From contig NZ_OBEK01000005.1 in assembly GCF_900215625.1 (NCBI RefSeq), positions 145,583-209,582 of the forward strand: a stretch of DNA of 64,000 bases. The letters run 5' to 3'. The notes under the pieces are model-generated. The model saw nothing but the letters and a program-made list of their open reading frames with translations. It ran no database searches and was not told the DNA's origin. The position numbers and the translations under genes are program-made. The stretch is from Terribacillus aidingensis. Its GTDB lineage: Bacteria; Bacillota; Bacilli; Bacillales; Amphibacillaceae. How positions within the stretch are numbered: position 1 is the first letter of the stretch; the number at the start of each line of letters is the position of its first letter. Of the stretch, positions 43,451 through 52,299 are shown piece by piece.

Positions 43451-43831
43451 ATGGTTCGTAAAACTATTACCATCCTTTCTCAGCTAGCGCTCATTCACGT
43501 ATTTTATTTTGCCGGTGTCGGCTTAGCACATATATTATCACTTCCGGTACCAGGCTCCATTGTAGGTCTGGTCTTATTATTACTAAGCTTGTTTGCAGGT
43601 ATCGTCAAGTTGGAGTGGATTGAAAAAGCAGGGGGCTGGCTGTTAGCTGAACTTCTGCTTTTCTTTGTCCCTTCAGCTGTTGGTATTCTGAATTACAAAG
43701 AGATTCTAAACTGGCAAGGACTGGAGACGCTGCTGCTAATTCTGGTCAGCACCTTCATCGTGATGGCCGCTACTGGGTTTACTGCCGAAAGACTGTACCG
43801 ACGAAAAAGGAAAGGAGAGCATCATTCATGA
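43451..43831 (+). CDS. CidA/LrgA family holin-like protein
   Basis: 126 residues, four hydrophobic spans, with HILSLPVPGSIVGLVLLLLS as the family motif and a basic C-terminal tail RRKRKGE. CidA-type proteins form holin-like pores linked to murein hydrolase export or metabolite transport in stationary phase. TAGGAGG precedes the ATG. The end overlaps the next gene by four nt (ATGA), so the pair is coupled. Confidence 0.9.
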   Translation: MVRKTITILSQLALIHVFYFAGVGLAHILSLPVPGSIVGLVLLLLSLFAGIVKLEWIEKAGGWLLAELLLFFVPSAVGILNYKEILNWQGLETLLLILVSTFIVMAATGFTAERLYRRKRKGEHHS

Positions 43832-44532
43832 CAACTGCGCTAATCATTTTAATCGGCACGATTGTAACCTATGTTATCTATCGCGCATCAAAGGTTGTTT
43901 ATAAAAAATGGCCGCTGCCATTCTTTCACCCGCTGCTGCTGTGTCCGTTGATTTTGATTGCTATCATTCAGTTGTCTTCCTTGCAGCCCAGTGATTATGC
44001 ATTATCATCCAGCCTTTGGACACATATGCTCGGACCTGCAACGGTTGCATTCGCCATACCCATTTATAAACACGCACCGCTGTTACGAAAAAACATTACG
44101 ATTATCTTAACCAGTATTGCGGCTGGAACACTCGTAGCGATTGGGTCTTCTTTACTGCTTAGTCTCGTCTTACATTTCAACGGCGATCTGCTCATCAGTA
44201 TTCTGCCTCGGTCTATTACAACACCTATTGCGATTGAAGTATCAAAAACGATTGGCGGCTTACCAACACTGACAACGGTATTTGTGATTGTCACTGGTGT
44301 AATAGGCGGCATCATCGGCCCTTACGTCATTCGCCTTATGGCCCTCAAATCACCCGTCGCCCGCGGGCTGGCGCTCGGCATGGGAGCGCACGGTGTAGGT
44401 ACAAATAAAGCCATGGAGTACGGAGAACAAGAAGGAACTTTCTCTACCATTGGAATGATTATGGCTGCTGGTATGACATTGGTCTGGGCAGGACTGCTCA
44501 TTCCATCCTTACTGCAAATCACTATATTATAA
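43828..44532 (+). CDS. LrgB/CidB family membrane protein
   Basis: 234 residues with six or seven spans. TTPIAIEVSKTIGGLPTLT and GMGAHGVGTNKAMEYGEQEG are the diagnostic LrgB blocks. It works with the upstream CidA-type subunit, controlled by the LysR protein; in plants and bacteria the family is also linked to pyruvate or glycolate movement. Ends at a terminator shared with bdbC. Confidence 0.92.
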   Translation: MTTALIILIGTIVTYVIYRASKVVYKKWPLPFFHPLLLCPLILIAIIQLSSLQPSDYALSSSLWTHMLGPATVAFAIPIYKHAPLLRKNITIILTSIAAGTLVAIGSSLLLSLVLHFNGDLLISILPRSITTPIAIEVSKTIGGLPTLTTVFVIVTGVIGGIIGPYVIRLMALKSPVARGLALGMGAHGVGTNKAMEYGEQEGTFSTIGMIMAAGMTLVWAGLLIPSLLQITIL

Positions 44533-44567
44533 GAAAAAGCATTTGCCAGATCGGCAAATGCTTTTAT
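44532..44567. terminator. Bidirectional terminator
   Basis: AAAAGCATTTGCC-AGATC-GGCAAATGCTTTT, 13-bp perfect stem between lrgB-type and bdbC. Confidence 0.93.
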
Positions 44568-44972
44568 TTATGCACGCTTACTGCGCAAGACAAACAAACA
44601 GATTGTGATAATCGTAAATGCAGTAAAAGCCAGCAATGGAATCGTAATGAACCCGAGCCAGTTGATATAATAACCGGAACAAGGCACACCACTTGAACAA
44701 AGACTAGCGTCCTGCAGAGCAGGTACTTTTTGATGCAGATAGTGATACCCAGAAATCAGAAATCCCAGGATACTAAGCGGCAATGTATATTGATAGATTC
44801 GCAAATCATTTTTGTAAAATGCGATACCTAGAATAATAGCCATTGGGTACATCAGAATCCGCTGGTACCAGCATAGTGTACATGGAACGAATTTCATAAT
44901 TTCACTGAAATAGAGGCTGCCCAATGTAGCAAGCAGCGCAGCTATCCAAGCAATGAGGAGGCTTTTATTCAT
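44568..44972 (-). CDS. bdbC: Disulfide oxidoreductase BdbC (DsbB family)
   Basis: 134 residues with four membrane spans. The redox pairs C31-C34 (PCTLCWYQR) and C92-C98 (LCSSGVPCSG) are the DsbB hallmarks; it passes electrons from BdbD to quinone. Its ATG overlaps the bdbD stop by one nt (TAATG), with AGGGGG in the end of bdbD. In Bacillus this pair supports disulfide formation in secreted and competence proteins. Confidence 0.93.
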   Translation of the reverse strand: MNKSLLIAWIAALLATLGSLYFSEIMKFVPCTLCWYQRILMYPMAIILGIAFYKNDLRIYQYTLPLSILGFLISGYHYLHQKVPALQDASLCSSGVPCSGYYINWLGFITIPLLAFTAFTIITICLFVLRSKRA

Positions 44973-45664
44973 TAATTTGCCCCCTGTGTTTCCTTGTTCA
45001 CCATTTCTATCAAGTCATTCATGTCTTCGCCTTCGAATAGTTTTCCGTTTACAAATATAGTAGGAGTGCCTTTGACTTCGAGATCTGCTGCCGTCTCTTT
45101 GTCTGATTTAACCGCGTCCTCGGTTCCATCCTCCTGATACACATGCAGCACTTCTTCAGCTTCTTCTGTGCTGACAATATTACGGAGCTTGTCCATAAAC
45201 AGTTCTTCAGAGAATGCTGTGTTCAAGTCCTCTTCGTATAATGCATCATGAAAGTCCCAGAATACATCATCTCCAAGCACTTGGTAAACAGATTCTGCAA
45301 AATGCGCGGCTTCATTTGATTGCTGATTAATAATCGGCATATTCATAAAGTAAAAGCTCGCTTTGCCGGTTTGGATCAATTCTTGATCAATAACCGGGAA
45401 GTTACGATCGTGGAAGTCCTGACAATGGATACATTTATAGTCACCGAATTCCACTATTTTGACCGGCGCATTTTCATCGCCGAAGACTGGCTGATTTTCG
45501 TAACTAATTCCCTTTGCTTCGTCACTAGATGATCCTGTGTAAGAATTTATCAGTACCAATGCAACAACCAATAAGACAATTGCCAGTACGATCCATACAA
45601 TGACTTTGGATGTTTTGGAAGCGGCCTGCGGTGTATTGCCTGCTGGTTTCTTCTTTTTCGACAT
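44972..45664 (-). CDS. bdbD: Thiol-disulfide oxidoreductase BdbD (DsbA family)
   Basis: 230 residues. A single N-terminal membrane anchor (about 20-40) places the DsbA-like thioredoxin domain outside. Active site C78-I-H-C81 in GDYKCIHCQDFH; cis-Pro loop KGTPTIFVNG near 205. It oxidises cysteines of exported proteins and is reoxidised by BdbC, encoded next. TAAAGGAG precedes the ATG. Confidence 0.93.
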   Translation of the reverse strand: MSKKKKPAGNTPQAASKTSKVIVWIVLAIVLLVVALVLINSYTGSSSDEAKGISYENQPVFGDENAPVKIVEFGDYKCIHCQDFHDRNFPVIDQELIQTGKASFYFMNMPIINQQSNEAAHFAESVYQVLGDDVFWDFHDALYEEDLNTAFSEELFMDKLRNIVSTEEAEEVLHVYQEDGTEDAVKSDKETAADLEVKGTPTIFVNGKLFEGEDMNDLIEMVNKETQGAN

Positions 45665-45806
45665 TTAACTATCGCTCCTTTATTAGCGCAATAATAAATT
45701 TCTTGTATACCTATTATCATAACATTAAAAAGTAAAAATGAACGCGTTGCAATCATTTTGATTAAAGGATTCACTTTACAGAACCACCTCTATTTACTTC
45801 ACTCGA

Positions 45807-45835
45807 TTGAATTAGTTTGTGAATTGCATTACAAT
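45807..45835 (+). promoter_or_regulatory. SigA-type promoter of the FUSC gene
   Basis: TTGAAT (45807-45812), 17-nt spacer, TACAAT (45830-45835). The rest of the 233-nt gap between bdbD and this gene shows nothing I can support. Confidence 0.65.
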
Positions 45836-45897
45836 ATAATAGTTCTGATTAAGCCCTTTTTCTATAGGGATTATGGTTAGTAAAGAAGGGATTTTAT

Positions 45898-47781
45898 ATG
45901 AAAGAATATCAATTGCCACAAGCACCAACACGACTTGCACTTCGCGATGCTCTGCGTGTCCGATCAGCAGCATTCCCTTGGAACAGAGCAATTGGATCTG
46001 GTCTCGCCACTTGTTTGCCGATATTAATCGGCTTGCTGCTCGGCGATATTATCCATGGGTTCTCCGCTGCACTTGGCGCTTTCACTTTCCTATATATAGG
46101 TGCAGAAACTTATAAACAACGCGCCAAGAAACTGGCTGCAGTTGCTGTCTGCCTTACAATTGCCATGGTTCTTGGAACATTACTTGCACCGTTTATGTTC
46201 ACCTTATCCATTGTTGCTGGAGTCATCGGTGTAATCGCCTTTTATGTCTTGAACACCTTCCAGCTTGTTATACCCGGCCCTATGTTCTTTGTCCTCATCT
46301 TCTGCTTGGCCACAGGATTGCCAGTTGATCCGCAAAGTGCCTGGGAAAGAGGTTTTTACGTCTTACTTGGCGGAGCACTTTCCTGGCTGCTTGCAATGTC
46401 CAGCTGGCTTTGGGCAAAAAAGAATCATGAAAAACAAGTTATTGTAAAATCTTATCGTCAGCTGATGGCGATGCTGCAAGCTATTGGAACACCATCCTTC
46501 TATCAGATGCAGCATGTAACTGTTCTGACATTAAAGCAAGCCGACCGCATTATTTATGGCAGTAAACGAAAGCCAAGCACACTGCACTTGCACGAGCTTG
46601 CGACAGATATCTTCCATACAATGACGCAGCTCAAAAACGCTAATTTGACATCAGAACAGCTGAAACCGATTGAAGCACAGCTCCACGCTGTAATAGATGC
46701 AATAGAAGATGCAAAAGGAAATTGGCCAGCACATAACACCTCCTGTGAATCGTTAAAAACGCTTCAGCTGGAAGTAGAGCAGGCCTATGCGTTAGCCTCG
46801 CAGCAGGAAGCAGAAGGATCCACCTCAGTTAAAACAGAATCTGCTTGGAGGGTGCTTGTCAGCGGTATCTCGTTTACCAATCTCACTGTCCGGCATGCTA
46901 TGTTTTACGGACTGTTTATCATGATTGCCTCCCTGCTGGCACATAGTTTAGGATTCAACCGCCCCTATTGGGTGCCTGTAGCGTGTGCAGCTGTACTGAT
47001 CGGCGCTAATACAACCCTTACGATCCACCGGGCAATCCAGCGGTCGCTTGGTACGATTGTCGGCACCTTAATTGGGGGGCTGATTTTGTCACTAGAACCG
47101 TCAGGCTACTACTTAATTGCTGCTGTTGGTATATTGCAGCTTTGCGTGGAATTATCTATTGTAAGAAACTATGTCTTTGCCAACATGTTTATTGCACCAC
47201 TTGTGCTGATCATCGTGGAAACAATGAATCCCGGCAATGCAATTAGTTATTTTGTGACAGCCAGAGTTGTCGATACAATTTTCGGCAGCATCATTGCGAT
47301 CACAGCTGTCTTGCTTTTTTGGAGAGGTATTCACTCTCGCTTCTTGCCATTTTTACTAAAAGACACCATACAGCATATGCAAGAGCTGCTTCACGCCATT
47401 CATACAGATAAGCAAGAACGAAAACAGATGAAAAAACTAACAAACAGTCTGATAGGATTGCGCGCTGCATATGAACGAAGCCTTGGAGATTTTTCTGCTT
47501 CCCAACAGCACGCAGAAATTCTTTGGCCAGCTATTATGCACACACAGCACGCAGGCTATTTGCTTATGGCTTTCCAGAAACGGAACGAAACGCTATCTGA
47601 TGCGCAGTATGATGCGTTGCAAAACCAGCTTGGGAACTTACTGACCATCCTTCACACGAAACAGCCTGCAGCTCTGCAAGCGTACAGCGAACTTGATTTG
47701 CAGCAAGAATTGAATCAGCTTCAGACTGTCCTGGCACAACTATATACAGCAGCGAATAAACCTACGCTCGCACCAAGCTGA
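45898..47781 (+). CDS. FUSC family protein (fusaric-acid-resistance-like exporter)
   Basis: 627 residues made of two repeats. Each repeat has about six spans: 30-185 and roughly 325-485, separated and followed by long helical cytoplasmic regions. The second repeat contains GFNRPYWVPVACAAVLIGANTT and HRAIQRSLGTIVGTLIGG, the FUSC_2 core. Such proteins are thought to export aromatic acids or related compounds. No membrane fusion partner is adjacent, as is usual in Gram-positives. Confidence 0.85.
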   Translation: MKEYQLPQAPTRLALRDALRVRSAAFPWNRAIGSGLATCLPILIGLLLGDIIHGFSAALGAFTFLYIGAETYKQRAKKLAAVAVCLTIAMVLGTLLAPFMFTLSIVAGVIGVIAFYVLNTFQLVIPGPMFFVLIFCLATGLPVDPQSAWERGFYVLLGGALSWLLAMSSWLWAKKNHEKQVIVKSYRQLMAMLQAIGTPSFYQMQHVTVLTLKQADRIIYGSKRKPSTLHLHELATDIFHTMTQLKNANLTSEQLKPIEAQLHAVIDAIEDAKGNWPAHNTSCESLKTLQLEVEQAYALASQQEAEGSTSVKTESAWRVLVSGISFTNLTVRHAMFYGLFIMIASLLAHSLGFNRPYWVPVACAAVLIGANTTLTIHRAIQRSLGTIVGTLIGGLILSLEPSGYYLIAAVGILQLCVELSIVRNYVFANMFIAPLVLIIVETMNPGNAISYFVTARVVDTIFGSIIAITAVLLFWRGIHSRFLPFLLKDTIQHMQELLHAIHTDKQERKQMKKLTNSLIGLRAAYERSLGDFSASQQHAEILWPAIMHTQHAGYLLMAFQKRNETLSDAQYDALQNQLGNLLTILHTKQPAALQAYSELDLQQELNQLQTVLAQLYTAANKPTLAPS

Positions 47782-47809
47782 CCTTCTCTTTTCAGAGGAG
47801 GTCTTTTGT
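47779..47809 (+). terminator. Terminator of the FUSC gene
   Basis: GACCTTCTC-TTTTCA-GAGGAGGTC (one G-U pair) followed by TTTTG. Confidence 0.75.
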
Positions 47810-47875
47810 GTTACAACCAGCCAGAAGAAGGGTATCTTTAAGACAAGAACCAAGAAGACAGGAGCGAAATATAAG

Positions 47876-49327
47876 ATGCGGACAGAACAGAAAAAACGGC
47901 CAGTTGTTGCTTTGTCAGGAGCAAGCGGCTATATAGGGAGCCGCCTTTTGGAAAAACTGAAAAAAAGCTTTGATATCATTGCGCTGTCACGCAGCGGCGA
48001 TAAGCGGGAAAATACAGAACAAGTCACATGGCGGTCATGCGATTTATTCTCCCAAGTGGATACAGAAAAAGGACTGAAAGGAGCAGACATTGCTGTCTAT
48101 CTTGTTCATTCTATGAAACCATCCGCAAAACTAACACAAGCTAGTTTTGAAGATATGGATGTTATTCTTGCAGATAACTTTGCTCAAGCAGCGAAAAAGA
48201 ATGGCATTAAGCAAATCGTCTACTTAAGTGGAATTATCCCGCCAGAGGAGAAGCTTTCGCGCCACCTTCGCAGCAGACTGGAAGTAGAAAAGATTCTTGG
48301 ATCTTATGGCGTTCCTGTAACTACTATAAGGGCAGGTCTGATTGTCGGCCCGAAAGGTTCGTCTTTTCCAATTGCGGAAAAGTTAGTGAATCGGCTGCCT
48401 GTCATGATCCTGCCAAGCTGGACAAGAACGAAGACACATCCTATTGCTTTAGCTGATGTACTAACCGCATTACAGAAGAGTGTCGGGAATCGCGATGTGG
48501 ATAATAAAGCAATTGACGTTGGCGGACCCGAAGTGATGACATACAAAGAGTTACTCCAAAACCTCGCACATGTTATGGGCAAGAACTTTCGCAGTGTTAA
48601 TGTTCCCTTCCCTACTGTAAATCTCTCACGCCTGTGGGTTTCCCTCGTTAGCGGCATGCCAAAGGAAACCGTATACCCTTTGATTGAGAGCTTGTCTCAC
48701 CCAATGGTTGCGAGCAAGTCTCACTACGCAGAAGGAATCAGCGATGGCAGGGTAACATTTGAGAAAGCAGCCAAACAGGCACTGAAAGAAGAAGCGCAAA
48801 GCATAAGTTCTTCGAGCAAGAAACCTAAAATCCCTTCTCTTCCGCCGCGACAAGATGTCCGATCTGTTCAGCGTATGCCGCTCCCTTCCGGCAAGGATGC
48901 CGGCTGGGCTGCAAGACATTATATGAATTGGGTTTCCGAGTCACTGCGGCCCTTTGTACGAACGGAAGTGGATGAGCAGCTGAATTGCAAAATCTATCTG
49001 TCATTCATGCAAAAGCCATTGCTGATCTTATCTTATGCAAAAGAAAGAAGTACTTCGCATCGCGCACTGTACTATATAACTGGCGGACTGTTTGCCAACG
49101 CAAAAGAAAGCCAGCAAGGACGAATTGAATTTCGCCAAATACCAGGCAAGCAAGAGATTATTGTGGCGATACACGAATACCTTCCGGCTCTGCCTTGGAT
49201 TGTATATAAATATACACAAGCACCAATTCATATGATTGTTATGTTCCTTTACCGGAGACATCTAGAAAAGCTAATTAACCAAAGAGAACCCGCCCCCTCT
49301 GCCCGGAAACTAGCTGGACAGCACTAA
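47876..49327 (+). CDS. NAD(P)-binding protein, NmrA/atypical SDR family
   Basis: 483 residues. N-terminal Rossmann half (about 8-320): GASGYIGSRLLEKL, then VYLSGIIPP and LIVGPKGSSFP, typical of NmrA-like atypical SDRs without the Tyr-x3-Lys pair. After a Ser/Pro/Lys-rich linker (about 310-335), the last 150 residues form a separate domain with HRALYYITGGLFA. Similar two-part proteins are annotated only as NAD(P)H-binding. ATG with CAGGAG upstream. Confidence 0.78.
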   Translation: MRTEQKKRPVVALSGASGYIGSRLLEKLKKSFDIIALSRSGDKRENTEQVTWRSCDLFSQVDTEKGLKGADIAVYLVHSMKPSAKLTQASFEDMDVILADNFAQAAKKNGIKQIVYLSGIIPPEEKLSRHLRSRLEVEKILGSYGVPVTTIRAGLIVGPKGSSFPIAEKLVNRLPVMILPSWTRTKTHPIALADVLTALQKSVGNRDVDNKAIDVGGPEVMTYKELLQNLAHVMGKNFRSVNVPFPTVNLSRLWVSLVSGMPKETVYPLIESLSHPMVASKSHYAEGISDGRVTFEKAAKQALKEEAQSISSSSKKPKIPSLPPRQDVRSVQRMPLPSGKDAGWAARHYMNWVSESLRPFVRTEVDEQLNCKIYLSFMQKPLLILSYAKERSTSHRALYYITGGLFANAKESQQGRIEFRQIPGKQEIIVAIHEYLPALPWIVYKYTQAPIHMIVMFLYRRHLEKLINQREPAPSARKLAGQH

Positions 49328-49360
49328 AAAAAGGCAGCACATCACGTGCTGCCTTTTTTA
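49324..49360. terminator. Bidirectional terminator
   Basis: AAAAAAAGGCAGCAC-ATCAC-GTGCTGCCTTTTTT. The stop of the minus-strand YxjI-like gene overlaps the T tract. Confidence 0.95.
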
Positions 49361-49864
49361 TTCTCCACCGCCGCCATCAAATGAGAATCCGTTATTATCG
49401 TTATGGAGCACCATATCCAGTACAATCATGATGGCTATATACGTAAGCAGACGCGTCTCGTCTTCCATCTGCAGCTCGTACGTATCTCCCCATGAGAGCC
49501 ACTTTTTATTCACACGCATCAACGGACCATTCTCATCAGCTAACGTATACTGACGGGACCAAACATCTCCAACCAATGTCCAGTTCTGCGGCTGCAGGGA
49601 AAAATTCGCTTTAAAGAATGTGAAATTTTTCGTTACTTCAGCTACTTGTTTCCCGTTTTCTTCAATTACATATTTAGGCTTCCAAAAGGCGAGTTTCTGT
49701 TTAATTTCAACAAGCGGATTATCCTTCAAATCCGTTATCGTCAAACGATCCTGCATCGAGAAAAGCTTGGATGTCACCCGATAAATCTCCTGTTGTTCTG
49801 CATCAAAAACAGAAAAGCTATCTTTAAAGCTGAAGACCTTTTGTTTGATATAATATGTGCCCAT
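49358..49864 (-). CDS. LURP-one-related / YxjI family protein
   Basis: 168 residues. IKQKVFSFKDSFSVFDAEQQ followed by repeated beta strands is the tubby-like LURP-one fold (DUF567), also found in B. subtilis YxjI. It ends with one hydrophobic helix (LLTYIAIMIVLDMVL) and a glycine-rich GGGGE tail. Related scramblase-like proteins bind lipid, but no function is proven for the bacterial ones. ATG with GGAGGTG. Confidence 0.83.
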   Translation of the reverse strand: MGTYYIKQKVFSFKDSFSVFDAEQQEIYRVTSKLFSMQDRLTITDLKDNPLVEIKQKLAFWKPKYVIEENGKQVAEVTKNFTFFKANFSLQPQNWTLVGDVWSRQYTLADENGPLMRVNKKWLSWGDTYELQMEDETRLLTYIAIMIVLDMVLHNDNNGFSFDGGGGE

Positions 49865-50252
49865 GCTGCACCTCCGTTATCATGCTATTCACTTTATTAC
49901 GAAGATACGGCAGCTTTTTTTCCATTTTTAAATAAGTTTAGATTTCCCTTTATCGCCGCACGACCCGGGCTTTCCAGCTATCATAGCAATTCCTAACCCA
50001 AACAAAGCAAAACCGATATACATAACGAGCCGTTTATTGCACCCCTTAATCAGATTGGTAACCAGTCCTATAAACAGAACAATCAATAATATTTTCTACC
50101 GTTAAGAGCCTGACCAGCCGCAGTCCATCCAAAAAGAAAGAACGCACACTGCCCTCCTGCAGGATTTGAAGCTGACAGGTTTCGGACACCCGAATTTTCG
50201 GAAGCTGTGGATTGATAAATTGGCATAATAAAAAGCACCCCGCCGGGTGCTT
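49865..50252. other. Non-coding stretch with a decayed membrane-protein reading frame
   Basis: On the minus strand, 49928-50086 is open for 52 codons encoding two hydrophobic stretches (LIVLFIGLVTNLI and MYIGFALFGLGIAMIAG). There is no ribosome binding site and an in-frame TAG at 50096-50098 blocks extension, so it looks like the tail of a lost two-span protein. The part at 50100-50225 has no gene; CCGAATTTTCGG there is a small palindrome. Confidence 0.35.
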
Positions 50253-50256
50253 TTAT
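50229..50256 (-). terminator. Terminator of adhB
   Basis: AAAAGCACCC-CGCC-GGGTGCTTTT; the adhB stop TAA overlaps the first arm on the minus strand. Confidence 0.9.
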
Positions 50257-51389
50257 GGTTTTAAAATAACTTTGATACAGCCATCCGTTTTCGTATCAAA
50301 TTTCTCATAGCCTTCCTTTGCTTGATCCAGCGGCAGAATATGCGTCACAATATCACTCAGATCAATTTTTCGATCCTGCATCAAACCGTGCAAATACGAC
50401 ATGGTGTGAATGACTGGTGCTTGTCCGGTTTTTATCGTGACGTTGCGCTGGAATATATCACCGAACGGAAAAGCATTGTACCTGCCGCCGTATGCTCCTG
50501 TCACTTGGATGGTACCGCCTTTGCGGACACATTGGGCTGCCATAACAAAGGCGCTGAGTGCTCCGCCTTGAAGCTTTAGCCCAGTCCCGATAAATTCCAT
50601 CGGTGTCATTTTGCCGTCCATACCTACAGCATCAATCACAACGTCTGCGCCGCCCTTGGTAATTTCTTTCAAATATTCGCCTGAATTCTCATGCTGCTCG
50701 AAATTGACTACTTCCACATTATTGGTGCGTTTCGCATGCTGCAGCCGATAATCGATATAATCGACCGCAATGACGCGTTTGGCACCTTTCATCCAAGCGA
50801 ACTTCTGCGCCAGCAAGCCGACCGGTCCGCAGCCCAGGATAATGACTGTATCACCTGGCTTCACGCCGCCATTATCAACCGACCAAAAAGCAGTCGATCC
50901 CGCGTCTGCTAATAAAATAAGCTGCTCATCCGCTACCTCTGAACTTTCTGGTATTTTGAAAGGAACAAAATTCCCATAAGGCACGCGCATGTATTCTGCC
51001 TGCCCCCCCGGATAACCGCCTGCATTATCTGAATACCCAAAGTAAGCACCCATTTGGCCGTTCGGGTTGCTGTTATCGCATTGACTTTCTAAATGATGCT
51101 CACAAAAGAAGCATTCGCCGCAGCTGACGTTGAATGGAATAACAACTCGATCCCCTTTTTTCACCTTGGTTACTTCTGGCCCTACCTCCTCTACAATACC
51201 CATTGGCTCATGCCCAATAATATAATTTTCTGGCAGGTTCGGCATCATGCCGTGGAGCAAATGCAGATCCGAGCCGCAAATGGCGGAGGCTGTCAGCTTG
51301 ATAATAATGTCATCCGGCTTTTTTATTGATGGTGCTTTTACTTCTTTTACACGAATATCCTTTATCCCTTGATACGTAACTGCCTTCAT
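50253..51389 (-). CDS. adhB: Zinc-dependent alcohol dehydrogenase AdhB
   Basis: 378 residues, the length of B. subtilis AdhB. Catalytic zinc: C38 (AICGSDLH), H60-E61 (GHEP). Structural zinc: C90, C93, C96, C104 in the CGECFFCEHHLESQC block. Rossmann GCGPVGLLA near 185. Resembles glutathione-independent formaldehyde dehydrogenases. It is the last gene behind yraG-yraF, overlapping yraF by four nt, the same sporulation-linked cluster as in B. subtilis. Confidence 0.9.
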   Translation of the reverse strand: MKAVTYQGIKDIRVKEVKAPSIKKPDDIIIKLTASAICGSDLHLLHGMMPNLPENYIIGHEPMGIVEEVGPEVTKVKKGDRVVIPFNVSCGECFFCEHHLESQCDNSNPNGQMGAYFGYSDNAGGYPGGQAEYMRVPYGNFVPFKIPESSEVADEQLILLADAGSTAFWSVDNGGVKPGDTVIILGCGPVGLLAQKFAWMKGAKRVIAVDYIDYRLQHAKRTNNVEVVNFEQHENSGEYLKEITKGGADVVIDAVGMDGKMTPMEFIGTGLKLQGGALSAFVMAAQCVRKGGTIQVTGAYGGRYNAFPFGDIFQRNVTIKTGQAPVIHTMSYLHGLMQDRKIDLSDIVTHILPLDQAKEGYEKFDTKTDGCIKVILKP

Positions 51390-51769
51390 TGCTGATTCTC
51401 CTTCGATTCGGTATTGGTCGGTGTGGCGAACATACCTAAGCGGTCTGTATCATACGGAAACAAGTCCATACTTACAACGTCAATTGCTGTATTGGCAGCT
51501 TTTCGGTCAAATGGATACTGTGCTTTCGGGTCAGCAGGAAACAGCCAATTGTGCTGGGCCATTAAGGCAGAGATTGCACCCTGCATGTCGATTGCTTCGT
51601 CAAGATGGCGCACCAATGTTTGTCTCAATTCAGGATGCACCGCTTCGGTAATCGCAATCGCATAGTTATTTACTGCTGACTTGGCGGTGATAAGCATTTC
51701 TGTACAGATGGCCGAATCCATTAAATCGGGCATACCTTTGGCGTTTTCCGGATCCAGGTAATCACGCAT
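51386..51769 (-). CDS. yraF: Spore coat protein YraF (CotF family, C-terminal half type)
   Basis: 127 residues. Start ATG 51769 has AGGAGG nine nt upstream; a GTG nine nt earlier overlaps it. Mostly helical: ICTEMLITAKSAVNNYAIAI and RHLDEAIDMQGAISALMAQ match the second helix pair of CotF; it ends with a polar tail. It overlaps yraG by eight nt and adhB by four. Probably deposited on the spore coat, in the mother cell. Confidence 0.85.
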   Translation of the reverse strand: MRDYLDPENAKGMPDLMDSAICTEMLITAKSAVNNYAIAITEAVHPELRQTLVRHLDEAIDMQGAISALMAQHNWLFPADPKAQYPFDRKAANTAIDVVSMDLFPYDTDRLGMFATPTNTESKENQQ

Positions 51770-51992
51770 CCGTTTCACCCTCCTCTAAAAGCATTGACTT
51801 TGCATACAATTCCTCCAGATCACGGATTTGACGTACAGAAGCTTCCACATCTTTTTCCATCAACTGTTTAATTTTATGATCAAAAACGATACCTTGCAGG
51901 AATTTTGACTTCATAACAGAAGTTGTTTTGAAGTTAAGCAGCTCATGTACTTCCATCGTTTCATGCGGTGCTAAATGCTGATTATCGGTCAT
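51762..51992 (-). CDS. yraG: Spore coat protein YraG (CotF family, N-terminal half type)
   Basis: 76 residues with AAGGAGG before the ATG. The helical pattern APHETMEVHELLNFKTTSV and QLMEKDVEASVRQIRDLEEL match the first helix pair of CotF. Together with YraF it covers a whole CotF fold, so the two may act as one split protein. First gene of the yraG-yraF-adhB unit, divergent from yraE-yraD. Confidence 0.82.
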   Translation of the reverse strand: MTDNQHLAPHETMEVHELLNFKTTSVMKSKFLQGIVFDHKIKQLMEKDVEASVRQIRDLEELYAKSMLLEEGETDA

Positions 51993-52038
51993 TTTTCTGC
52001 CTCCTTATCTTATTTCAGCTTCTCCTTGCAAGGCGAAT

Positions 52039-52047
52039 TTATGTATG
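52039..52047 (-). promoter_or_regulatory. Candidate mother-cell sigma -10 element of yraG
   Basis: CATACATAA on the minus strand resembles SigE/SigK -10 boxes (CATANNNTA), 47 nt before the yraG start. The -35 is not clear. Confidence 0.3.
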
Positions 52048-52095
52048 TATAAAGCTGCCTGTTTCTCACAAAATATCGGAAAAGGAGGCGTTTCT

Positions 52096-52299
52096 ATGCA
52101 TCAATCCGGTATCCACGAAACGATGGAGGCGATGGAGTTATTGAATACAGCTTGTTTATCGCTGACAAAGTCTTCCGGCATGCAATTTTTAGCCAAAGAT
52201 GATGGCTTGAAGCACTTACTGAAAGTGCAGGCAGATGCCGACAAGCGTCACATTCATATGCTGCAGCGCTTTCTGAATCAGGAGGAACAGCATGGATAA
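52096..52299 (+). CDS. yraE: Spore coat protein YraE (CotF family, N-terminal half type)
   Basis: 67 residues; ATG 52096 has AAAAGGAGG upstream, and an earlier in-frame ATG at 52045 has none. IHETMEAMELLNTACLSLTK parallels the YraG motif HETMEVHELLN, so the two are paralogues. Begins the mirrored unit yraE-yraD, overlapping yraD by eight nt. Predicted coat protein made in the mother cell. Confidence 0.82.
   Translation: MHQSGIHETMEAMELLNTACLSLTKSSGMQFLAKDDGLKHLLKVQADADKRHIHMLQRFLNQEEQHG

Noticed and set aside
50102..50152. Short minus-strand GTG frame of 15 codons after AGGAGG.
   Set aside because: Too short and without sequence character; it ends in a region with no clear gene.
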